From assembly GCA_029204225.1 (NCBI GenBank), contig CM055113.1, forward strand, positions 10,316,364-10,380,363: a stretch of 64,000 nt of DNA, in the 5' to 3' direction. Of this stretch, positions 30,306-39,636 are shown piece by piece. Below the pieces are notes generated by a model. It saw nothing but the letters and a program-made list of their open reading frames with translations, was not told the DNA's origin and made no database searches. Each line of letters begins with the position of its first letter. Positions within the stretch are counted from its first letter, which is position 1. The position numbers were made by a program, and so were the translations under genes. This DNA comes from Diphasiastrum complanatum (Eukaryota; Streptophyta; Lycopodiopsida; Lycopodiales; Lycopodiaceae).

Positions 30306-31864
30306 ATGTCTACTTTTGATTCTAGTCTGCTCTTTTTTTTCCATGAATTTGGTATTAGTGATAATTTGGAGTATTTCAAATCTTCTTTTTCTCCTTTTCT
30401 TTTTTTTCTTCCTTCTATTACTGAGGGTCCTGGTGTGGAGGCATTTTCTGAGATTTATCTCAGATTTAAATCTCTACTCAGTACTCCGTTATTTAGATAT
30501 CAGAATAAGGACATGATTCATTATCGGGACTTGGTGGCACTCGACAAGCATAGCTATAAAGCTAAGCTTGACAAAATGTTCACTAAGTTACATAATGATT
30601 TCAAGTCTGTAGATGAGTGCCCAATTCACAATAAAAAATGTAGATTTGTTGATTTTCAATCTGCATTTGTTTTTTTTCCTTTTGTTAAATATTTTTGACA
30701 ATTTGAAAACTGGCCCTTCTACTTCTGAAGTTCTTCTTTCAGTGGTACAAAGTCTGAATAGTCAAAAATTGTAGATATAGATACCTTTTTTTTATTGATA
30801 CGAGCGTTAATTTAGATGATGTTCAGATTTTGATCTTGGTCGAAATAGGACATCGTTTATAGGCCCTAGAACACCCACTGCCCTTTCTCCTTCTGATAAA
30901 TCTTTGACTACTTTGCCTACTTATAATGTTGATAATTTTTTTTTTTTTTGACAATATCGGATATATCGGATCTTTTTTATTTCACTGAAGCTGAGACTAT
31001 TTGCATTTTGAGCAAAGAGCTTGATGAATTTTTTGATATAATTGATTTTGATGCTGATGATCTTCTCCTTGGTGTTGACGATTTTCCTCCTGATAAGTTT
31101 TATTTAGAGAAAGATTGCTTGAAAATGGCTGTGGAGGAAATGCGCAACAAAGAAGATGATCTACCTTCTGAGGAGGAGTTTCTCAGAATCCAAAGTCAAC
31201 TTGGTTTTCCACAGCCAACTGTCTATTCACCAACAATATTGACATCGAAAGGTGGACATAATATTGATGGAGAGATAGTAATCAGGGAAGACAAAGCTGA
31301 ATCCGTAAGTTTTTGTATCTTATTTTGTACTAGTAGATTCATTGTGTCAGATTATATACTGGAGCTTACTTTTTTTTTTTTTTTTCATTTTAGAAAACAA
31401 TTTTCCTTGATGATTTCGCAATTCGTCGAGGATAGAGATCTTTTGCTGGAGAATTTTCAAGAGATCATGCACTGGGTCACTATCTGAAGTTCTTCAAGAA
31501 TAATGAGATAAGTGTTGCCCATTCAAAGTTTCATCAACATGGTGAGACTGTGATTATGGCAATCAAGACACTGTTTCATTTTTTTGGAAGACAGAATTTT
31601 AATAAGGTGCATAAAATAATTTTTGTAATGAAAAGTATTGCGATTAAAATTTTAGAATATGGACTAGTGAATTCCATGCTCAGATCATCTCATTTTGTAT
31701 TGTATGCTGCTTACGTTGATCTGAGTAAGTATGAAAACTATGAGCTGTTGGATCCATGCGAAAGAAGAAAATTGTTGCATGATTCTAAGTTAACTTTCAT
31801 TAGAGAAAGTATCAGAAGCAGAGTAGATACTGCTGAATTGTACTTTGTAAATGTTTTCATTTAA
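30306..31864 (+). pseudogene. Unidentified acidic-protein gene divergent from H3
   Basis: The first open frame (30306-30698) starts MSTFDSSLLFFFHEFGISDN and contains HNDFKSVDECPIHNKKC. After frame changes near 30700 and 30940 come GPRTPTALSPSDKSLTTLP and a strongly acidic part (ELDEFFDIIDFDADDLLLGV, EEMRNKEDDLPSEEEF). A good 89-bp intron follows (GTAAGT at 31305, T-rich tract, CATTTTAG ending 31393). The next exon gives KTIFLDDFAIRRG, a stop, then EFSRDHALGHYLKFFKNNEI and MAIKTLFHFFGRQNFNK. The rest to 31864 is coding-like in another frame. No family is recognised. It shares the bidirectional promoter with the H3 gene, so the two were probably co-expressed. Decayed. Confidence 0.45.
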
Positions 31865-31869
31865 TATAC

Positions 31870-33230
31870 AAAATTTTATTGTGTGTCTATTGCCTATTGG
31901 CTTGTATAAATTCGCATGCTTTTTGAAATTTGTTATAATCCGTCGATTTTGTATTATGACGAATTTGGATTCTTCTGTAAAAGCATTGGAAAAGTTGTAG
32001 TATACAGTTGTTTTTTGTGCTAGTCCCGCCATATTGTGTACTTTTATGAAATACCGCTCTTGCTTGCCAATGAGATTTTTCCATTTCTTGTGATGACCAT
32101 ATGCTAAGACTTCCACTATTTCTTGCAAAAATGTCGAATGATCCGTAATATGTGCTGCATGTCATAAAAACATAATCTAAATCAGTACCAAAAGTATCTA
32201 ATTTAATTGCACATATTTGTCTATAGTAGTGTAACATTGAAATCTTACCATATAATGTGTTATATGATCAACACCCCATACACTTCGAACTGCAACACAA
32301 ATTCACTGGTTGTTTTCTGTATCATTTGTACATCAGTATTTGAAAATTTATTTTTTCTCAAGTATTTCACCATGTTGTCTAATTTTTTTGAAACTTCTAC
32401 TTTGTGTATACGAGTAGAACCTTCTTCTTCGAAATCTTGAGTTGCTACAATAATTTCTTTCCAAAGCATTGGAGGATCCAAAGCTCGAAGATTTTTATCA
32501 AATTATTTTGGCAACCAATCCAAGATTCAATAGTATTCACAGCAGTATAATAAGCAAATCAATAGAAAGTTGAAATGAATAAACAATAAAACTAGTGATT
32601 ATAGATGAATAAAAAAGTTCAAGCAATATTTAATACCAAATTAGCTATAACTTACTTGAATGCATGTATTTGTCTTTTTCTATGACCTCCTCTGGATGAT
32701 AGATCACATATATCCTTGGTTACTAGTCTTTTTCTTTTGTTGCTTCGAACCTTTCTGTTGACAAGAGACAAATATGAGATCATATCCTTAACAAGAGACA
32801 AATATGAGATCTTGAGCATCTCATTTTCATCCAAACAAGTTTTCAACTTTGTAGATCACTCCTTTGATATTTAACTTGATTTATCTTCCAAATAATGTAT
32901 TCTTTGCATTGAATGTGCATTCCCATAGAGCATCAAATTCTCACAGTAACCCAAAAGGCCATTTTTGCCATGACACATATACATTATTAACTGACTCACC
33001 GAATGAAATTCTGAATGTTGCAATAAACATGGATCAATACTTGATGACCATAAATCTACATGCTTTAGTTTTTCCTCTCTGTATCGGACCATATCAGAAG
33101 TTGTCAATTTGAGTTGCTTTGAATTTTTTGTCCTGAGCGGAGCATATTCTGTGACAGATCTAGATGAAGATGATAAAGCTTTTTCATCAGTACAATAGTA
33201 TAGTAACAAACAACACAATGACAATAACAA
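31870..33230 (-). pseudogene. Unidentified multi-exon coding remnant, minus strand
   Basis: Coding-like pieces follow each other on the minus strand. 33120-32871 carries TSDMVRYREEKLKHVDLWSS and SQLIMYMCHGKNGLLGYCEN. 32846-32652 carries Lys/Arg-rich SNKRKRLVTKD. 32481-32260 carries DNMVKYLRKNKFSNTDVQMI and VLQFEVYGV. 32128-31890 carries EIVEVLAYGHHKKWKNLIGK and YFIKVHNMAGLAQ. Stops and AT-rich gaps separate them, as expected of exons or decay. I recognise no domain. It converges on the rightward gene above and could be a third gene of the same locus. A 21-bp duplication at 32761/32792 repeats the residues ISYLSLV. Confidence 0.35.
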
Positions 33231-33235
33231 AGCTC

Positions 33236-33325
33236 GAGATGGCGCTAAATACTTGTTCGACCATGTTGGAGATAGAGATGGCGCTAAAAACTTGTTTGAC
33301 CCTGGAGATAGAGACGTGTAGACTT
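33236..33325. repeat. Tandem duplication of about 47 bp
   Basis: GAGATGGCGCTAAATACTTG and GAGATGGCGCTAAAAACTTG, each followed by TT(C/T)GACC and GGAGATAGAG, are repeated head to tail. On the minus strand this encodes a repeated KQVFSAIS/EQVFSAIS. Confidence 0.8.
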
Positions 33326-33475
33326 TGTTTCAGAGATGTCACTCCTAATTCAAATTTTTGAGTGTTCCCAAATTTTGTGAGGGAATATTTCATCATTTTG
33401 AAAATTATATTTTAACTATGCTTAAGCACCAGTGAAGTTTGTTGGAGAGAGGGAGATGAACGAGTTGAGAAAAGG

Positions 33476-33960
33476 TGTTGTATGTTAGAAACGAAAAATA
33501 AGCTCAAAGAGGTAAGACGAACACGAACGAGAAACGAACTCAAACAGAAAATATTCGTGCGCAACGGAATGAGCTATACGACTCTCTCTGTAAGCATGAC
33601 TACGCCTATCAGAACGAAAAAATGGTAGTGATGGGAATCATAGTCGTTCTTGATTACGTAGCCAAACTTTAATAAATGAATGAAGTTCTAGAAGAATGGT
33701 TTGTCGCGAATAGCAAGACAAACTATTTGTTGCGAATGATTCGCGAAGAGCTAGACAGTGCTCAACTGATAATTAGTCGCGAATGATTGGCGAAAGACAA
33801 GACTAAATGTTAGTCGTCTATTACCAAAAAGAATAACTAGAAAGATCAGACAGAATGAATGATAAGCATAATAATATTAACATAGATCTGAACGCAGAAC
33901 AAAGAACTGTATCAGATTAAGTATATTATGTATACATGTCAATAATGCGGTGGAACACAA
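33476..33960. repeat. LTR family X, copy 3 (diverged)
   Basis: It starts TGTTGTATGTTAG and shares GCATGACTACGCCTATCA, GTAGTGATGG/ATAGTGATAG, CTACGTAGCCAAAC and CGAA..GAATGAATGATA-type words in order with 58023-58400. It is in the same orientation as that copy and inverted relative to 21299-21775. The right end is indistinct. Confidence 0.55.
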
Positions 33961-34740
33961 GACAATAATGGACAAAACCGCGTGCCCTACGAAGCTTATA
34001 CAATCTGTAAAGGAATAAAACCTTATTGCCGACAATCAAGAATCAATGCGCAAGGCATCTACTTCGTCTCATTCATCAACTCATCAACTCATTCACTCAT
34101 TAACCTGAATACACAAATGGTATCCAGTATATATACATTATATTACAGGTGTGCAGATGTGGAAAGTACAGAGTGGATGTGCTGTTTGTAAGAGATTGTG
34201 GGTGGCTGTAGTCGTTGTCCAATCTGTTAGCGCAGCTGCATGGGGTGAGCGTGAAAAGGGTCGACGTCAGCAGTGCTGAAGTGATCGTTGGTGATGATAA
34301 TGCAAAAAGTGCGTCACTCTTACGAGTAGCCTTAGGATTAGATTTATAGGGTGCCTTTGCTTTTAGGGCACCTTTGGCATTCTGTAAGATAGTGTCCCCT
34401 TTTCGCCTGTCACATAACGTGTGTAAAAACACAGTGTCGCGATTCTTTAGTCTTTCTTCGTCTGTGCGAATTTGCATGTAAATATGCAGATTGCGCGACA
34501 ACGTTAGTAAATATGCAGCATGAGTGGAGGCAGATTAGAATGGGATTTAAGGAGAGTAGAGGGAATAAATCCAACAAAGTTTGATGTGACTAAACTAAGG
34601 TGCATTCATTTACATGAAAAGTAGTGTGGGCAGATGTGTAGAGAAGTTAGAAAATGATATTATAACTACTTTATAGTTATTTTTCTCTATCCTACATGGC
34701 ATTTCTTATAGGGCCCTCTTTGGGACCATATTTTTTCTAA
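33961..34740. other. Non-coding, possibly LTR-derived
   Basis: It contains TATATATAC at 34129-34137 and ACAGTGTCGCGATT near 34430, related to the CGACA motif blocks. A short inverted repeat around 34352-34371 pairs GGGTGCC with GGCACC. No gene is supported. Confidence 0.35.
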
Positions 34741-35073
34741 TGAGCAGAATCATCAACCAGGAGGAGCATGATGAGCAGTGGTCGCCTACACTTTGTTCAT
34801 CACGCACTTGCCTCCTACTATTCTCTCTCTGCTCGATCCATATTCACTAAACCAAGTTCAATCACTATCATATATGTTCTAAACCTGAACTCCAATCACA
34901 TTCAAGTTTCATCTCCTCCTCGCCTGTCCTTCTCGAGCCATGTCTTCTTTGCTCCAATAGAAATGGTGGCGTCATGGAATCGGTAATAGGGAGGGCAACG
35001 AGGTTGGAAAGAGTGTGATTAGCATTCGAATGATGGGTAGAGGACCGCACACCTTTCGTGGTGGTGTTACAAA

Positions 35074-35385
35074 GTGGCAATAGAAGCGGATGCAAGAGAA
35101 GAAGTAGAAGATTTGCGAGAAGGCATGGCTAGCTCGGGAGAAGATGATACAAGATGTAGGGCGGAGATGATGGCAGCAACACCCATGCTTGAAATGCCCT
35201 GGGAAAGGCATTCTAGGGCACCCACGGTATTGCCAGTCAATTTTGATCTAAAAATCAAAGCTATTTCTGACAGATTTCAGAAGGATGGAGCCTTGGATCT
35301 TTGGATTGATGAGGATGGGCCTGAGCAATTTAGTACTCGGAAAAATCTCCCCCAGGGGCCACACCCCCTTGGATTCAGGTTGTAG
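35074..35385 (+). pseudogene. Unidentified 103-codon frame
   Basis: The frame starts MAIEADAREEVEDLREGMAS. It continues into NFDLKIKAISDRFQKDGALD, LWIDEDGPEQFSTRKNLPQ and HPLGFRL, and stays open upstream of the Met. The second half has the amino-acid texture of a folded domain, possibly an exon of a host or element gene. I do not recognise it. No splice signals are convincing. Confidence 0.25.
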
Positions 35386-35689
35386 AGAACAAAAGCTAAG
35401 TTAATTAATGGCAATGTTCTTACAAAAGAAGAAAATTCTTCTATGATTCAGGACACAAGGAAATCCAATACTTCGACGCAAACTGAGAGATGAAAAAGAA
35501 GTGCTTCTAAATCAGGCAACCAATCCTAGGTCGGAAGAACATTCAAAATATAAATGGAAGACGGTAGACTGGCATGGCCAGAAAGACACTTCACTCTTTG
35601 CCTTTGAGTGAAAAGATCAGAAATCATAGAGATGGAATATCTGAAAATTCCAAGCGTTGAGATATACATATACACACACACTAGTAAAG

Positions 35690-35761
35690 AGTGTCCATCT
35701 TTGACAGGCAATGGCAGACGTGCGTTGATGGCGAACGTGCGTGCATGCGTGCCCTAATGGA

Positions 35762-35802
<41 letters not shown>

Positions 35803-35954
35803 ATGTGGTGTGTGTGTGCCATGTGTGTGTTTATGGAGGGTGTGTGTGTGTGTGTATGCGTGTGTTTACGGAGTGTGTGTGAGTTTAGAGAGTGTGTGGG
35901 TTGTGGATTAGGATTAGGTTGTAGCTTTAGGCTTTAAGCTTAGGCTAGGGGTGT

Positions 35955-35988
<34 letters not shown>

Positions 35989-36062
35989 CTGTGTGTGTTT
36001 GTGGGTGTGCGCACTATGTTGTGTGTATGTGTATTTGTGTGCATGTTGTGTTTGTGTGCGAC
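35690..36062. repeat. GT microsatellites with TTAGGCTTTA words
   Basis: (GT)n runs at 35764-35802, 35838-35856 and 35949-35998, interrupted by GTTTATGGAGGGTG-type words. GATTAGGATTAGG and TTTAGGCTTTAAGC at 35906-35943 resemble the minisatellite at 49.9-50.2 kb. ORFs rich in Val-Cys or Thr-His are artefacts. Confidence 0.85.
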
Positions 36063-36123
36063 CGACGATCTTGGTGACTTCCGATGATTTGGATGGCGGC
36101 TGATGGTTTTGGAGGAAGTTCTA

Positions 36124-37545
36124 AACACCTCTTGTTCGAAGTTTTGACCATTTTTTACTGAATCCGACCAATTTTTGGCTCAACGGGCAAACTGCGTTTA
36201 GGGTTTCTAGTTCAAACGCACGTCTCGCTGCAAGTACTGAACTATTTGGAGTCCGGTTTAGTCATGTGGGTTTGTCTTGGTGTGCAGCACAGGACGGAAC
36301 AAATGGTCTGAAAAACGGACTCCATTCGGCAACATTGGACCAATTCTCGAGAATGTTGAAAAGTAATCCATTTAGTGGCATTCCCCCGACAGAAAGGGTG
36401 TTTCCAAACAAATGGCATCAAAATTGAGCTGCAAATAGTCCAGTGGGTTCGTGTCGAGCCCACGAATCTATGGACACCTCCCGTCCAAAGTTTTGATCGT
36501 CTTTTACTGAATCCGACCATTCATGGCTCGATGGGCCTAGAATCCTAGGACTGTGTTTAAGATTTCTGATTTGGACGCATGTTGCACTATGAGTACTGAA
36601 CCGTTTGGAGCCCAATTTAGTCTCGTGGGTTCGTCTTGGTGTGCAGCACAAGATGTAACATACCGTCTAAAAAATGGACTCCGTTCGACGACACTGGACC
36701 AGTTCTTGGGGATGTTGGAAAGTAATCCATTTAGTGGCATTCCCCTCGACAAAAAGGGCGTTTTTGGACAAACGGCATCGGAATTGAGCTGCAAATGGTC
36801 TTGTGGGTTCGTATCAAGCCCACAAACCTGTGGACACCTCCCGTCCAAAGTTCTGACCATTTTTTACTGAACCCGACCAATTCCTGACTCGATGGGCCTA
36901 GAATTCCAAGACTATGTTTAGGGTTTCTAGTTTGGACGCACGTTGCCCTGTGAGTACTGAACCGTTTGGAGCCCGATTTAGTCCCATGGGTTCGTCTTGG
37001 CGTGCAGCACAGGTTGGAACAGACAGTCTACAAAATGGACTCTGTTTGACGACACTGGACCAGTTCTTGGAGATGTTGGAAAGTAGTCCATTTAGTGGCA
37101 ATCCCCCCGACAAAGAGAGTGTTTCTAAACAAATGACGTTGGAATTCAGCTACAAATGATTCTGTGGGTTCGTGTTGAGCCCACAAACCTATGAACACCT
37201 CTCGTCCGAGGTTTTGAATATCTTTGACTGAATCCGATCAATTCCTGGCTCGACGGGCCTGGAATCCCAGAACAATGTTTAGGGTTTCCGGTTCATACGC
37301 ACGTTTCACTGTAAGTACTAAACCGTTTGGAGTCCAGTTTAGTGTTGTCGGTGCGTATCAGCGTGCAACATAGGACGGAACAGACGGTCTGAAAAACGGA
37401 CTTCATTCTGACGACACTGAACCAATTCTCGGAGATGTTGAAAAGTAGTCCATTTAGTGGCATCCCCCCGACAGAAAGGGCGTTTCCGAACAAACGACGT
37501 TGGAATTGAGCTGCAAATGATCCCATGGGTTCGTGTTGAGTAGTA
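36124..37545. repeat. Satellite, period about 360 bp, about four units
   Basis: The anchor GGACACCTCCCGTCCAAAG recurs (with changes) at about 36124, 36471, 36831 and 37191. The anchor TTTGGAGCCC..TTTAGT recurs at 36247, 36605, 36966 and 37327. Unit length is 349 to 361 bp. Units differ by point changes and many ORFs on both strands cross them, none conserved enough to call coding. A fifth partial unit lies apart at 38805-38895. Confidence 0.92.
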
Positions 37546-37850
37546 GAATAAGTTTTGGTCTTTTGTTTCATCGTGATGGCAACTTATTAATTCTCCAGTC
37601 CAATGCAACCCAATGTTGTCGTCCACCTTTCATCTTGCTCTTGTTACTCCTGATGCTACTACTGGCGGAGGGAAAGAGGCAAGGCTAGCTTGAAGAGATA
37701 GAATCATGGAGACTTAGTTGATTTACCCGCATACCAAGTACCTCGAATTAGTTTTGTAGGAAATGTAGGCAGGCAGGCATGGATGAAGCAGACAGACAAT
37801 AATTAAAGCAAGAAAGTTGAAGAAGAATAAGTAATGGAAAATTGGTAGAA
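37546..37850. other. No recognisable gene
   Basis: A short unique-looking stretch between the satellite and the coding-like minus-strand segment. Nothing identifiable. Confidence 0.3.
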
Positions 37851-37899
37851 CATTTAGCAGAGTTTCATTATCCGAGTTTTGTAGGGATCATCAATGTAA

Positions 37900-38400
37900 T
37901 TGGAAAGGAATGTGATCTATTAGGTCAAAAATCACTGGCGCTGCAGTGGCGTCATCTTCCCTCTTCAGACCCCATCCAACAGCATGATCGGCAAGCATGG
38001 ACTTCACATTCGAGATGACATCCTCATTGAAGCGAATGCTCTGAAATGACGGGTTGCTCATACGTTGGATCCATTTCTCTTTGGACTCAATTCGCTCTAC
38101 TCTCTAAAGGCCTTTGTAGGCAATCAGATTTTCGATCTTGGCTCCTATATTCCTCTTGGCTCCGATATCCCCCTCGTATTCCAAACGTTGTTTGTTGTCT
38201 CTGGGCATGAAGTTCTCCAGGGCATCAAAAGGGATCCAAAAGTAGTTGAATGCTACTTTCAGCCCTGAAACTAGACTGGGCCATGCCAAATCTAAATCCA
38301 CCACTGACGGGTTGAGGTTATACGATACCCAATGTTTTGCCTGCTATGCAACATGATCCAGCCAACATGACAAATGATCTTCAGGCTCGTGTGGTCTTTG
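37900..38400 (-). pseudogene. Unidentified coding-like segment, minus strand
   Basis: In one minus frame with only two stops one reads NPSVVDLDLAWPSLVSGLKV, AFNYFWIPFDALENFMPRDN, RVERIESKEKWIQRMSNPSF and MLADHAVGWGLKREDDATAA. The density of Trp, Phe and charged residues suggests real former coding sequence. It directly follows the Raf-like fragment in the same frame, but homology to kinases is not visible here. The family is unknown. Confidence 0.35.
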
Positions 38401-38409
38401 CTCTTCAAG

Positions 38410-38715
38410 AAGGGCGATTCAAATGGTTGTTTTCGAATTGTTAGAGCCCACACTACTATCCATGACAGACATTGACACCGACTCACATCCATTTGTAGTA
38501 TTATTTTGAAGACTGGTCGTGTTGTCAAAAGACATATTTGAACCAGCCGCCAGTCTTTCATAGTAATCATCAGTAAAGCCATAGAAATTTCCATTCAACG
38601 CATCCATACTTGCATGCCCTACATACGCTAAACAACAGCACCAACAAACTCCCCTGCTCCTCCTTCTCTGAATTCCTAGAGTTTCAAAATCCAAACCAGT
38701 ATAAACGCATGCCAT
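38410..38715 (-). pseudogene. Fragment like the N-terminal region of a plant Raf-like kinase
   Basis: The 98-codon minus frame contains YYERLAAGSNMSFDN and ESVSMSVMDSSVGSNNS. As I recall plant Raf-like MAPKKK proteins, MSFDN and SMSVMDSSVGS(N/C)(N/D)S are conserved low-complexity landmarks upstream of the kinase domain. No kinase domain follows. The frame ends in a stop at 38419, then continues with unidentified sequence. This is probably a captured or decayed gene piece; assignment rests on two short motifs. Confidence 0.35.
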
Positions 38716-38804
38716 GCTATGCCACTCACTGATGCAAGCCCATGAAGAGTGAAGTGGCTGCCTCTCGTGATGAAAAGGAGGAGGGTGAGGGAGAGACGAT
38801 TGCT

Positions 38805-38908
38805 GTGAGTACTGAACTGTTTCGAGCCTAGTTTAGTCCTGTGGGTTCATCTCGGCATGTTGGACAGGATGGAATAGACCGTCTAAAAAACAGACTCCTT
38901 CTTGCGAT

Positions 38909-38977
<69 letters not shown>

Positions 38978-39003
38978 GAGAGAGAGCGAGACCGAGAGAG
39001 AGA
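38805..39003. repeat. Partial 360-bp satellite unit fused to a GA microsatellite
   Basis: 38805-38900 (GTGAGTACTGAACTGTTT, then GACCGTCTAAAAAACAGACT) matches part of the satellite at 36590-36690. Where the satellite continues with TTCGACGACACTGG, this copy runs into (GA)n at 38911-38972, followed by interrupted GA to 39003. Confidence 0.8.
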
Positions 39004-39174
39004 CACATATACATGACCATGGACAATTCATGTGCTGCATCTTCCTTCGCAGTATTACAGTTTGAATCATTGCTCCTGTACGAATCAAATGCACCTAATT
39101 TTGCTGAAGATGGAGGCTTATAGCAGAAGTTCTAAGAGAAAACGTAGCTCGCTATTTAGCGATCCTGTTTTCTT

Positions 39175-39560
39175 AGAAAGAGCATTTCTAGTCAAAATGA
39201 TGATTGTTTACAACTCAACTTTGAAAAAGAGTTTGTCGGACCCCTCAACAGGATTTTGACCTGCTTTACGTAAGATTTCAACCATTTTCAAGCAGAAGCA
39301 CTTTGTTTCAACATTCTAGGTCGCTACTTAAGGGTTTTCGTAGTTTTTTGAGAAAGAGCATTTTCATTGAAAATCATGATTGTTTCTAGCTCGAGTTTCA
39401 ACAAAAAAAATCCAACTTGCTTCAAGTGAACTTTTGGCCATTTTAAGGCCATTTTCAAGTAGCAATACTTTCTCCTAGCATTCTAGGTTGTTTTTTTAGC
39501 GGTTTTAGAAAAAATGTTTCTCAATGAAAGGTGTTTTGGGAAACAACCATTTCCTAAGGC
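39175..39560. repeat. Diverged tandem repeat of about 176 bp
   Basis: AGAAAGAGCATTT starts units at 39175 and 39351. Both units contain ATGATTGTTT, CATTTTCAAG and CATTCTAGGT in order. A partial third unit begins near 39508. Non-coding. Confidence 0.75.
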
Positions 39561-39636
39561 GCATTTTCTAGGTTCAAGGAAATGGGATATGTTGGGGATA
39601 TAGGGGGGTGCGGCGGCAGGTTGTCAGTCTGAAAAT

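Noticed and set aside
31607-31655. A second intron in the acidic gene (GTGCAT...TTTTAG)
   Set aside because: Only 49 bp, shorter than plant introns normally are, and the donor is poor. Left undecided and not annotated.
36242-37626. Many 60-107-codon frames on both strands in the 36-37.6 kb region
   Set aside because: They are repeats of the same 360-bp satellite unit and overlap on both strands with no known domain.
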